This document shows positions 11,462 through 22,492 of a DNA stretch of 36,985 bases, piece after piece. The position numbers and the translations under genes are program-made. This stretch comes from Paracamarosporium sp. OC-R06-R3. Lineage: Eukaryota; Ascomycota; Dothideomycetes; Pleosporales; Didymosphaeriaceae. The notes beneath the pieces are model-generated. The model did not search any database. It saw nothing but the letters and a program-made list of their open reading frames with translations, and had not been told where the DNA came from. The stretch is taken from contig JACVRA010000450.1 of assembly GCA_019828545.1 (NCBI GenBank), forward strand, positions 260 through 37,244, written 5' to 3'. Each line of letters opens with the position of its first letter. The stretch's first letter is position 1.

Positions 11462-11975
11462 TCTATCTATGCATCGATCTATTTGCTTATCTACGTTTCC
11501 ATTTACGCATCCATCTACGCAACCATCTACGCATCCATTTACGCCACCATCTACATCTTCATCTACATCTTCATCTACTTTCTCATCTACTTTCTTTATA
11601 TATGCATCGATCTATTTGCTTATCTATTTTTCCATTTACGCAACCATCTACCTTTTCATCTACCTTTTCATCTACCTTTTCATCTACGTTCTCATTTACG
11701 CAGCCATCTATCCACCATCTACCTCCTTATCTATTTGCTTATTTGTTTTTCCATTTACGCATCTATCTACGCAACCATCTACCTCACCATCTACCGTACC
11801 ATCTACCTTTATCTTTCCTTCTATCTATCTTTATCCATCTTTCTACATATGTTCACCCCCATGCATTCATGTATGCATGCATCCAATTACATATCTATCT
11901 ACCTATCAATATATATATCTATCCACCATCTATCTACCATCTACAAATCATCTACCTATTTACTTATCCACCTAT
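11462..11975. repeat. Minisatellite of 12-bp units (CATCTACNNNNN type)
   Basis: About 500 bp is built from 12-bp units such as CCATCTACGCAA, CCATTTACGCCA, TCATCTACATCT, TCATCTACTTTC and TCATCTACCTTT. A higher-order block beginning ATCTATTTGCTTAT followed by TTTCCATTTACG recurs at about 11476, 11611 and 11732. Because 12 is divisible by 3 and the units lack stops, all three forward frames stay open and give artificial Ser/Thr/Pro-, Ile/Tyr- or His/Leu-rich readings, which I do not treat as genes. Confidence 0.85.
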
Positions 11976-12662
11976 GTACCCATGTATCCGCCCGTCCACC
12001 CGTCCATCCACCACATCTCCAAACAAACACCCCTCCTACTCCCAAAAGAAAAAAAAAAAAGGAAACGGAGAAACACGGCAGCGAGGAAAACCTTACTCAG
12101 ACCATACACACCTACTTACCCATGACACACCTATCTACGCACGCACGACACCCCACCCGCGACCACCAAATCCCAAATCGCAAAACGCGAAAAACCAGCC
12201 ACCCGCCTGCACGACCCTATTCCCATTCCCATTCCCATTCCCAATCCCATTCAGCCTGAGAAGCCGACAAGGAAACGCAGGAAAAAGCAAGCGGGGCGAA
12301 ACACCGCTGTGTTTTGTTGGAAGAAGGGAGGAGAGAAAGATGGGAAAAAAGAAGGGGAAGAAAGAAGAGAAGAATTCCATTTACAATTCATTCATGCATT
12401 CATCAAGTCATGTCAAGTCATGTCATGTCATGTCATGTCATGACACGTCTAGTCTACAGCGAGCGATACTTCTAGTGCTACTGCTACTGCTACGCACACG
12501 CCTCGTGCTCTCCTTGGCAAGCCACTCCCCTCCATATGCATAGACTCGATCTATCCATCTACCCATCTCATCTACATGCAACGCAAAGCAAAGTAATGCA
12601 AAGCAATGCAAAACCACGCCCCGTCCCTCTATCCTCCATACACATACGATGTCTCTTTCCAA
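11976..12662. other. Low-complexity intergenic DNA with several microsatellites
   Basis: It contains an A10-type tract near 12050, a CCCATT hexamer array at about 12220-12255, a purine-rich stretch (12320-12375), a TCATG pentamer array at about 12405-12442, TACTGC repeats near 12475 and GCAAAGCAATGCAAA-type repeats at 12580-12615. This is the 3' flank of the PPIP5K gene. No coding sequence is supported. Confidence 0.6.
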
Positions 12663-15600
12663 CTACTCCTTCTGCACCTCTCCCTCTCCCTCTCCGACCC
12701 GCTCATGCTCACCCTCCCGCTCCCCAAGCGGCCCCTCACCCTCACCCCCACCCTCTACCTTCGCCCCCTCCACACTTCCACTCTCACCAGCATCCCCCGC
12801 ATCACTGCCCTTCCTCCCAAAAGCATCCGGCACCTTCTCACTAAGATTGATGGCAACGAAGGACTTCGGCAACTTGACACTGGAAAGCAGATTAGCAAGA
12901 TCCCAACAAGAGCAATTGTAGTAAACATACGTGTGAAACTTCGCGCGCAGCGTCTCGAGGACCTCCTTCCAGTCGTGGTGCGCCGTGAGGCTGCGGCGGG
13001 GAGAAAAGCCAATCATGTGGCGGGAATCGAGTTGACTATTCAAGTCCGTTAGCGCAAGCTCGATCTAGAGATACGGATGGGTAATATGGAAAGATGAACG
13101 TACACATCCAGCGGTGCAAACGCATGGCAACCCGGCGAAAGTGTAATGCGAATGCTATAATTGAACGTATTCGGGCTCTCATCCGTAGACGCGTTCTCGC
13201 TCTCGTACAACTCAAATCCGATTTGCGACAGATAGTCCAGCTCAGGGATAGCGTTGCGCTCGATCTTCGTTTTGATGCCGCCCTCAAGGATGCAATTCAG
13301 AAGCGTGTAGATGTGCGACTCTTTCGTGAAGTAGAAGAAGCTCTTTGGGGTGTCTGAAGCTTGCAGTTCTTCTAGGTCCTCCACAATTTCTTTCAGTAAA
13401 GGCAGAGAAGTTAGGAGTCCGATCTCCAGCTTCTCTTCGTTGTCGATGCCGTATTCCTGCGGTCCGATGTAGTCGAAGAGAACTTTACTGAGGTGGTACA
13501 TTTCGCGCAGCTTGACTAGCCGGGCATCCACTTGCGCCTTGGAAGAAGCATTGCCGACGCCCGTGTAGAGCTTGAAGTACGACTCGTGCACGTATGACGG
13601 AGGCGCAGGAGGTTGAGCGGTCCTGATGGCCTCAGACCTGCGACGGAAGCCTATGCGGTGTGCGAGATTACCACGCTCCGGGATTTTTTCGAGATGGTTC
13701 TCTTTCTGTTCCGCTTTCGACGATTCAGCCGCCGGCGGTCTGCTTTGGCTGTCCATCGACACGTGTCCTGAGCTGTCGATAGTTTCCTCGTCCAGGAACA
13801 CTGAGTCGGGAGTAAATACCCACTCCAGGAATTGACGATTGTGAAGAGCGTCGAACTTCATCGTGTCGTACAGCTCAGAGATCTTGCTAGGATCAACCTT
13901 ATCAGCATCCTTGAACTCTTTGAACAGCTTTTCCCAGCGTTCCTTGAACAGCTCTGGCCCTTCGTTACAGCACCATCGTGGTTGTATCTGGTTGACGTTG
14001 GCTACATGCGCAAGCGCACCAGGCGAAGTGGCCTCTCCGGGGTTACCTGCAACGGCATGCAGTGACGATACTGCGTCTGATTCCAGCTTCTTGAAGTTGT
14101 GGTTCATGACCCGTTGGTGGAACTTCATCAACTCAACAACCTGTTGAGCCACGATGTAAGGTTCTGGAACATCCTTGGGCCAAGCGAATTGGGGCGGTGC
14201 CTTGTCTCCCGCGCGAAGGAGCGTCTTGAGCTTCTTCTTGACTTTGTCCATGACGTCTTTCGCGGCGTTGGAATCGTCCAGAAGATCTTTGCGGACGTGG
14301 ATGTGTTCGGCCGGAAACTGATCAGTCTCCAAGAACGACGCAGCAAAGATCTGCGCACTCGTAGTGACACGTCGCTCAGATGAGCTAAAGATGGTAACAT
14401 CGTCGAGACAATCCCTGTTCATCAGCAGCAAGTCGTTGCGGAAGTTCGCGCCCATGTCTTGCGTCTGGTGGCGCGCAGAGTGAGTCGGTTCACCACCCCA
14501 CTTGATGATCAGTTGCAGCTTATCCAGGATGAGATTGTTTTCGGCTGCAGATATCCTCGAGAGTGTAAGTCCGGACATTGAGTCGCTCCGCTTGCCGGCC
14601 ATGTCGACAATGGCTTGCCCTTCACTAGCCGTGGACCCTGCGCGTGTGCGTTCCGGAGACTCTTCGGCGGTCTCGCCAGGAAGCATTTCTTCCTTCCGCC
14701 GTTTGCGAAACATGGGCTTGATTTGCACCTTTGTTCCTGGCCAAGCCCCCTTCTTATCGAGATAGACTTGTAGCTCCCGCAACTTCTTAGGATCTTCTTC
14801 GCCTTCCTTCATCGCTAACTTAACGGCATCACTCACACTCGATAGTGCAGCCTCTCCGATGAGAAGCACCTCCTCCTGATGGCCTTTGAGTAGGTCGACA
14901 AAAGGCTTCGTATGGAAAGTATACTTGAATTTCTGCTTGGGCGTGCGATCAGCATGGCGGATAACGGAAACAACACCCTTCAGCTTCCATTGCGCTTTCG
15001 ACGCTGGAGGAGGCACATTCACGTGCTCTTCGGAATGTGATTTCTCGATGTCTAAGTGCAGCTCCTTGTCGCGAACCGACGGCGGAAGCAAGAGATCAGG
15101 CTCCGATTTGAGTGCGGATGGTGCAGGGCTTGACGTGAGGGCTACGCTCTCGGGCTTCTCGAAACTTGGGGATGCTACAATAGGGGTACTACTTAGCGAC
15201 ACATCAGGTGAATTTGGGTCAGTGCCTGATTGGCGCCTGTGGGGGAGGTGCGGGTGGTGGCCAGCCAATTTAGACATACTAGGGGATTTGAATATTCCTT
15301 TCAGTGTGCTCCTATGTCCACCGATGCTCTTCCTAGGGTTGCTTGCTGAGACGGATCCTTCCTGGGCCTCGGCCGCGGCAGTCTGGGTGTTCTTGCGCTC
15401 CTTGCGTTGGATTTCTTCGAGGAAAAGCTCTTTGAGGATGTTGGAGGCCTTTTCGTAGTAGCTCTGGTTGTCCTTCACAAAACTCCACCCGTTGACATCG
15501 ATAACATAACTCCGGTCTCCCGTGCGAAGCAAGTCAAACCCGCACACCCTCTGTCCGAAACCATTCGAGATCCTTGCAGCCATGGCAGTCTCCGACTCGG

Positions 15601-17257
15601 TCAGATTCGTCACATATCGCACTTCTTTCCCGCTGGGATTTCGCTTAACAAGCCCATCGACGACGGGCGACTTCCTGGTTTCGGCATGGCAGAAATTTGG
15701 ACCAACGGTATATGCCTTGACATCTTCCGCATTCTCGACTTGCAGGAACTGCTCGTAAATGTAGCTACTGTCGGGCTCAGTTATGGATCTCGGCATGTAT
15801 AAGCTGTCGTCCTTTTCGGAGCTCTTGTTATTCACTTTGCGGAAGAGTCTGCGACCGCCACCTCCGTCCGCGGAATGATAGTAGATATGAATATTGTGGT
15901 CTTCGCCGCTGACGGGTTTCTCCACGAAGGGTTTCGTAAGTGTTACGCCGTCCACACGTATGGTGTTTCCATCGTCTATCAGCTCGACCTGCTGCGGCGG
16001 CGCAATGTCCCCTCCCGTTCCATCGGGCCCACCTAGAGCTACACCGGTTCTCTGCTCTAGCTGTTTGGCGAACTCGGCGCTCTGCAGTCTAGGACCACCG
16101 TCACGGTTGACTTCAACGCGGCGCGGGGTAGGAACCTTGAGCTGGTCGAGGATCATCAGGCACAGACGACGGTCCCACAAAACTTGCTGCATGGGCAGGT
16201 CGTTGACGCAGAATGGCTTGCGCAAGCGTGCATAGGCGATAGCCTTATCAAGCGGAAAGCCGTCGGAGAAGAAAGAGATTAAGAAGTCGCAGACGGGCCA
16301 GTTCCCCACGTCCTCATCCAGTATGATCTTATCGCCAAAGATCTTGACCTCAAAGTCGTCGACGAGCTTGCCGAAGATGTTGCGTGCCGGCTTGCTGCGC
16401 GCCTTGGACTCGAGGGCGCAGACGCCAATGATGCCCTTTGTGGGCCGGCGTGGCTCCCGCCCCATGTCTCTCCCGCCCGGGCTGCTGCTTGCAGCGGTGC
16501 TCCCGCTGATGCGTCTCTGGGCCTGTGTCCGGCTGCGTGCGCGGCGTTCGGCGTTCTGGGGCGTTGGGGTCGAGGTGGGAGGGGAGGCATCGGCGGGGCT
16601 GTGGGAAGGATTCGAAGCGGTCGACATGCGATTGCTATTGGTGTTGTGATAGGAGGACTGCTCGGCGGGAAAGAGCAGCTGGGTTGGCGAGACTTTTGGG
16701 TTGAGACTGCCGCCATTTTGGCTCGCTGTGGTGATGCTCAACGAGGAGGTCGCGGTGGTGGTGCCATGGTTGTGGCCTGAGCATTTGCGTTGTTAGCCGC
16801 AGGTATGGTTATTCTGTGTTCTGCCCGCATACTGACCCTCGTCGCTTCCGCTGATTGACGCGGGCCCACTCATCCTGTGCGTGCTAGGGTATATGCCAGA
16901 GCCAATTGAGTACAGGGACGAAAAAGACAGGCGGCTGGAGGTGGTGTCGACGTCGGGGCGGCGATCGGACAGGGTGAGGGTGGGCGTGAGAGAGTCGGAG
17001 TCGTCGATGGCGGAGGAGGTCTGGCGGTCGCCCAGCAGCTCGCGCAGACTGACATCGGACGCTTTGGAGGGACGGCGCGAGGGAAATTGCCTAGGCACGG
17101 CCTTAGAGGCCGGTGGCGGCATCGAGATGCTGGCCCGGGCCGCATTTGCGTCGCTGGTTTCCTCTGAAGCACGCCCTTTTCTGCTGGCGGCACTCGACAG
17201 CAGGTGCGGAGTCCTGGTGCGCGCGTTCTCGGCGCTGACTGTGCGGCCCAGCTCCAT
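12663..17257 (-). CDS. PPIP5K / Vip1-Asp1 inositol pyrophosphate kinase-phosphatase
   Basis: This bifunctional cytosolic enzyme has an ATP-grasp kinase domain that makes 1-diphosphoinositol phosphates from InsP6/5-InsP7 and a histidine-acid-phosphatase-like domain that removes them. Exons are 17257-16837, 16776-13104 and 13035-12663, giving 1488 residues. The start is the first ATG after an in-frame TAA. The first ~250 residues are low-complexity Ser/Pro/Arg. The kinase domain begins about GIIGVCAL (~255) and includes DVNGWSF (~567-573), followed by a disordered insert. The phosphatase signature RHADRTPKQK is at ~747. The last exon carries the conserved SRHMIGFSPRRSLTAHHDW block, then ends in an unusual Gly/Glu-rich tail. 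Donors are GTCAGT and GTACGT. In yeasts the family controls polarity, microtubules and phosphate response. The gene looks intact, and the yeast names VIP1/asp1 apply by family. Confidence 0.95.
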
Positions 17258-19049
17258 CGCGTTGTGTGCTTTTTCTCGAAGCCAAGCGAGGCGTTATGCC
17301 ATGACGTCGTCGGTCGCTGTCGGGGAGATTGGAGAAGACGTTCACGGCGGTCTGGCACGACTGCAAACGTGTGCAGACGACGTAGCAGCTCCTGAGCACG
17401 CGTCTACCAGCGGTCCCTCTGCGAGCACGTGTCGCTGCGTCCAGGCACAGGCTCGCAGATGTCTGGAGGCCAGCCGCAAACGTCATAGCAGCCGCAGTGA
17501 AGCTAGCATGCACCGTGCGAATCCTCACAATCTGTTGCTGCCATTTGGGCTGGACAGCACTCTATACGAGGCCACGAACGAGGCATGCCAGCTCTATCCA
17601 GTCACATTGCATCGACGGTGAAGCCTCAGCTTCACATGCTGGGTTTCCATGCTGTCTTGTTCGAGAACCAAGGGTCCTTGTGTCGATCGCTTGGCGCGGG
17701 GCCCAACGGCTCCATCTCGGCGGGCACCGGAGAAGACACCGCCAGCACTACTAGACGGATGCAGTCCTGGTCCGAGATGCTAGAGACTCTGTGCTGCAAT
17801 TACTTCGATCTCGTTAGTATGACCTTCAGAAGAGCTGGTTTCTGGACAAAAGTACACCGTCTAGAGATCACCTGATCGGTAGTGCGTCTACGAATCCATA
17901 CATGCTGCCTTATCCCAGCTAACATAGATACAAATTCACCAGGTGAATGTATCCAATCACCGTCCCTTGCCGTGATACATGCGCAGTGAGCTCTGTCGTA
18001 ACCCCGGCCACGTGTACATCGAAACACGCTTCCTGTCCCACCACCTGCAGGACGACATGTCACACCACCACCACCACCACCACCACCACCACCACCACCA
18101 CCAGGGCTTATAAACACATCAAACTATCCATCATGCCAACAAACCATATGGAACAGATGAAGGGGAAAAGGGAAAAGGGGATGTTCCTCCAGGAAGAATG
18201 CTGTGGAGTAGTAAGCGATCACGAAGGAGCAGCCCAACGCGCGACTCGCGCATGTACCACCCACGCCTCGGAGACTGTCTGCAAGAAACTCGCATCGTAT
18301 TCTCTTTGCTCGTATCACAAATGCATGGCGACTTTGACCACCTAACCACTACTTCGACCTACCTTGTATCCACTCGTGCAAGTCGGACGCGGTCCATCGA
18401 CAATCTAACACTGACATTAATCTCTCGGTTGAGCCACCCACACGTGCAACCACCGTGCCACGTGCGGTAGCACACATCGTTCCTTGGCTATCACCACACC
18501 TCGCACCGACCGGCACATCCATGCGTTCACCCACACTGCCAGTGACTACATCTGAATGGCCAAGGACCAGTTCATGTGGCAGTTCGAGGAAACCCGCTTC
18601 ATGTGCATCGTTGTCGAAGGCTGGAGTTCAATTCATATGTCGGGCCTAGGACGCGTTCTTAATCCTGGCCCGAGGAACATCTGCTCGATACCGATTCGTA
18701 ATTTCCTTTGTTCATTCTCTCTCTTCCCCCAATAGCTTCAGTCGGAGCTAGAACTAACAAGTATCGAGCACAGCCATGCAAACTTCACGATTAAAATTCG
18801 CGAACATCATGAGGATATTTTCCAATGCAAACTTCCATCTTATCTATCGAGGAACAGAGACATCGTCACCCGATGTCCAATACAGCATGACAATGCCTTA
18901 GAATCACGACTACCTCTCTCGCCGCCCTCGCCCAAATTTAGCATCTTCCGAGCTCGACCTAAATCCTTATCCCTCACAGACGCAGAAAGAGCTCAACCAC
19001 CAAGCCCAACAAACCTCGCCGTAGAACCAAAAGCCCTCATGACGGCCGC
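17258..19049. other. Upstream region of PPIP5K, no supported gene
   Basis: It should contain the promoter and 5' leader of the minus-strand PPIP5K gene. G+C-rich shadow frames near 17300-17600 carry no recognisable domain. A 59-codon plus-strand ORF at 18556-18735 (MAKDQFMWQFEETRFMCIVV) has coding-like composition and may be a small gene or an orphan exon. An (ACC)n tract lies at 18064-18103. Confidence 0.4.
18064..18103. repeat. (ACC)13 trinucleotide microsatellite
   Basis: About thirteen uninterrupted ACC units follow CATGTCAC and end before AGGGCTTATAA. It sits upstream of PPIP5K and outside any supported coding exon. Confidence 0.95.
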
Positions 19050-19593
19050 CTAATCCACCCTGCCACAAATCGCCCCGCAAACCCAGCGCAACCCAACCCA
19101 GACCCGTCCATCTTTGCGAGAGGCTGAGTGACCACAGAATTTCCCAGCCTGCTGAGTAAACACAACAGAGCTTGGCTCACGGAAGCACCTCTCGCCCTTG
19201 ATGACCGGGCCGAAACCTCGACAGCTATACTTGCCCTCATACCACGACCCAGGCTGAACAAGCCCCAAATATCGTCCAGGCTTAAGGTTCACCTCGTTCA
19301 GCCACGCTCACCGGACGGACCTCAGCCACCGCGAGATTACGCGCGATTGGCCCCCTAATATTGGATGCGTGCCTTACCCGAAACGGGCAACCATCGTAGC
19401 GTTTTACGGTATATTGGCCCCCGCCAGGATGGGGCACGAACAGTGACATTTGGCCGTCTGCAACCAGACAACACATCGGGGCTGTGAGAGACAACCCAAG
19501 ATCCCAAGAGAATACGATTGCAAGACAACGTGCTTTAGAGTCTCGAGCGCCGGGCAATCCGGCGATGTAACCTTGCCAACAGCGAGTATGCAA
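19050..19593 (-). CDS. Candidate small cysteine-containing protein (needs a frame change)
   Basis: Two minus-strand frames fit end to end. 19593-19300 reads GQMSLFVPHPGGGQYTVKRY then DGCPFR, and 19292-19050 reads LKPGRYLGLVQPGSWYEGKY then SCRGFG, ending at TAG. The downstream part has five Cys in about 80 residues plus one in the preceding exon-like part, recalling small secreted fungal proteins. A GTAAGG donor at 19377 and a possible acceptor near 19295 could connect them, but the frames do not join cleanly, so either an unseen splice or a one-base shift is needed. No clear signal peptide was located. It could be a pseudogene or chance. Confidence 0.25.
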
Positions 19594-19954
19594 CTAGGCT
19601 GAGAGACAAAATTTACGAGGCAGAAGCGTACGTAGCTGCACGCGATCCTCAGATCCAAGACAAATTGTTGGTCACGTATTTTCGAAAACGATGGACATGC
19701 ACAAACCCACTGAATCAACTACCCTACCTTCCGCTCCGCCAAGCGAGCAATCCTCCCTGATCCCTGCACCGTCACAATACAGCTGACTGTGCGCAAGACA
19801 CCCCCTGTCAGACTGGTTCCCGTTCCAACGCAGGGACTCCACTGTACGCCAAGCCGAGCTTCCATCGCGCCGGGACATGACTGAGTGACTTGCGACCCTG
19901 GACACGAGCTAAATGATTATTGGGAAAAAAGGAAAAGAAAAGAAAACGTAGTGT

Positions 19955-20101
19955 TACCGTAGAGTTTTTCTCACAAGGGCTGACCAGGGGGGGCTGAGGG
20001 CTAATCAATAAACAGGACAAGGCGTAAAAGAGGCCCTCTATGGTGATGGAAAGGTAGTGATTGGTGCTTGGCTCAGCCCTTATGAGAAAAACTCTACGGT
20101 A
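19955..20101. mobile_element. MITE with 27-29 bp terminal inverted repeats and TA target site
   Basis: TACCGTAGAGTTTTTCTCAC then AAGGGCTGA at 19955-19983 is matched in reverse complement at 20073-20101 (TCAGCCCTTATGAGAAAAAC then TCTACGGTA) with a single mismatch. If the outer TA on each side is the target-site duplication, the element is 143 bp (19957-20099). Short size, lack of coding capacity and TA ends fit a Tc1/mariner-type MITE (classification is inference). Confidence 0.85.
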
Positions 20102-20141
20102 GTATAGGAAGGTATGCACGGATGATAGGAAATTCATCTGC

Positions 20142-20215
20142 GATTCAATTTTGGAATTAAACGACTAGATAGTGTTATGGTTCAATTTTGTAATCAAACC
20201 ACTAGATGATGTTGT
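20142..20215. repeat. Tandem duplication of a 37-bp unit
   Basis: Units 20142-20178 and 20179-20215 both follow the pattern G-TTCAATTTTG-AAT-AAAC-ACTAGAT-TGTT, with roughly 80 percent identity. They lie between the MITE and the 3' end of the CorA-like gene. Confidence 0.7.
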
Positions 20216-20331
20216 GTGGTTTGGCTATTCGAGGGAGTATCCAAAGAACTCTTTAAAGAGTAAAGAACGATTGAGCCGAGAAGATACTATACAGATGACT
20301 GTCGAAGCTGAAGTAGTACTCTTTACCCTGA

Positions 20332-22071
20332 TTAGACTGGCGAACCTTGTGGCTTCTTAAGGCTCGCGTCCTGCGCATCTGATCTACTTCTTCTTGATTG
20401 ACTCCATTTCTCCCAAGCCCACCATAGCAGCAGCGTTGCTGCAGTCAAAGGGACCGTAAGCGCAAGATATAGGATGGCTTGGGCATCTGCCTCCATGTGG
20501 AGGACTCCAGTCTGTGAGCGACTGATGTTGATGCCGTTAATCCCAAGAAACGTCTTCTGCACTGTCAGCCAGCTGGTTATTTGGGAATCCGGGCTTAACT
20601 TACAGCTACGAAAGTAGCCGGCAAGTACACTAGCGTTACTAGAGCAATTGCCTTGACCGTTCTTGCTTCTTGCACAGACTCCAGTGTTAAGCGTCTCATG
20701 TTTTCACTTTCGACAGCAGCGTGATATGTATTCCTCAAGGCAACCGAGTCGCGAATTGCTTCCGTGATGCGGTCAAGTCGACTTTTGAGTGTGTCGAGGT
20801 ACTGGACAAGGCCGCAGAATTCCTCAATAACGTCATTCGCAACGTCCTCGAGCATGGTGTAGTGTGCTGAGAACTGCTCGCCTGCAATTTTGCTTTCTTG
20901 CGAGGCACGCTTGGTGGATTCTTTCAGCAACAGTCGGAGCACGTGTATGTTCGATTTTAGGGCATGCGTTGCTCGAACGAGAAGATCATGACAATGCTTC
21001 GTCCTCGGTAGCGAGCTAAAGTTCGCTTCGCCTAGTTTTTCAGAAAACGGGTTTGTGAAGTTGATGGATTTATCCTGTTCCCGCAATCAGTAGCCAACAG
21101 CAGCTAGAAAAAGTGGATGGGAGGTAGGACTCTGGGACGTACAATTTTCCATATCTCTTCGTCCAAGAATCTAGCGTAGGCCGGCCAGTGCGCACTCAAA
21201 CTACCGACCAGGACCATTGGGAGGTTGGTCCAGTGGCAAGAAAGGCTGCTTCTTTGCATAAACTGGTCTATTATTCTACATTGAAAAGATTCGGACGGGC
21301 GAATAACCACACACTTCTCTGTGAAGGAGTTCGCGTCGAATGATTGATAAAGTAGTTGTTGCCTTATAGACCACGGTACGGGATCAGACATATTGCCATT
21401 CGGCTCGACATACTTCAAAAGCATATAAAATTCGTGGAAACCGTGTTCTTTCGTAATGATGGAGCATTTGGAGTTGAACAGTGTTCTTGAGCCTTGTGTT
21501 GGGATGTCCGAGGCGCTAAACTCAGGCAGTGCGTTGGCAAGCTGGGGAAATGCTGAGATTTTTGATAACAGCACCTTCATCGCATCATATGTTACGTCAA
21601 TTCCAGCCTTTGTGTGTTCCTGGTTGATGATGCTAGCTCAGGATTAGCCTTACTATGGTTGATGGAAGCTGGACCACTTACAATAGATGTGTGGTATCGC
21701 TGCGGGAAGGATCCGGAGAACTTGAATTGTTTCCCCTGTGCGTCTCGTCACGCGAATATCTACACGGCTATTTCGTAACATACATATACGCATATAGAGC
21801 ATCAAACGATCGAAGAGGCTGATGTTGGAATATATCTAGGAAAAAGTAAACCCAAAGATGTTCTATCAAGATTCGTCGGAAGTATGGTCTTCTCACGATG
21901 TTTGCTCCATTTGCAGGCCATGATCTCCACTGTACCATCTTGTTTGAAGAGCCGATCAGCTACACTGTCCAAGCGTTTTGTTATGCTTTGGTAATCGTCT
22001 GTGGCTGGTAGGGCTGATGCGAACCAAACCGCTGGGCGAGGCCACACCGGCAACTTCAGATTTGGCTTCAT
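20332..22071 (-). CDS. CorA-like membrane transporter, probably frameshifted
   Basis: The product belongs to the fungal CorA-like (Mg2+/divalent metal transporter) group by architecture: a soluble N-terminal part, a long helical stretch (LDTLKSRLDRITEAIRDSV) and two closing membrane segments, VKAIALVTLVYLPATFVA and AILYLALTVPLTAATLLLWW. The later exons are clean: about 21636-21143, 21074-20604 and 20556-20332, with GTACGT and GTAAGT donors. The 5' part (22071-21682) reads sensibly only in three successive frames: ...VEIMACKWSKHREKTILP, then VYFFLDIFQHQPLRSFDALY, then SRVDIRVTRRTGETIQVLRI. Two one-base insertions (or two-base losses) near 21862 and 21770 would explain this. The canonical GMN loop is not present as such (sequence FLGINGINIS). 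It may be a recent pseudogene, or the assembly may be wrong here. Confidence 0.7.
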
Positions 22072-22492
22072 TTATCAATCTCGGGCTACCAAATAAAAAA
22101 AAGCAAATCTCTTCACGCCAAACAAGAGTGGAACAATGAGGCATTCGAAATACTGTGATGGGATTGACTGACTATGTATTGACCGGTTCTAGCTGCCTGA
22201 GGATGCATGTGCAAAAGGCTGAGGCGGGGCATTCGCAGCGTAGGAGGCGGAAGCGGCAGACGGGCCATGGTGCCCCACGTGCAGATAAGCTAGGGGCCTT
22301 TTTCGACCAGACTAACACATCACCGTATCTTTCTCGTAGATGGGGCTAGGCATCGCGAAAGCACTCTATAAGCTCAAATTCGCATCTGAATACATGCTAA
22401 AGATTCCATGTAGTAAACACTGGGCGATAAGAGCCATAGCCCGACCGCGCGGTTTGCAATGGCCTTGCGACATTCCGCGACGTCAGGCGTGC
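22072..22492. other. Intergenic, nothing recognised
   Basis: This is the upstream side of the CorA-like gene and the 3' side of the small candidate gene. A G-rich stretch near 22230-22280 includes CCCACGTGC, an E-box-like palindrome, but nothing ties it to a gene. Confidence 0.4.

Noticed and set aside
11469..12543. Three long overlapping plus-strand ORFs (218-313 codons) over the minisatellite
   Set aside because: They exist because the 12-bp unit has no stops in any frame. The readings are simple repeats with no domain, and one of them changes character abruptly outside the array.
13094..16649. Many plus-strand ORFs opposite the PPIP5K gene
   Set aside because: They are antisense shadows of a long G+C-rich coding exon; none carries a recognisable domain.
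16741..16743. Start of the PPIP5K protein at 16741
   Set aside because: The codon is TTG. An upstream exon beginning at ATG 17257 joins through a GT...AG intron in the correct phase.
17947..18345. Cys- and Thr-rich 132-codon plus-strand ORF
   Set aside because: The Thr run is the (ACC)n microsatellite, there is no signal peptide, and the flanking composition is not coding-like.
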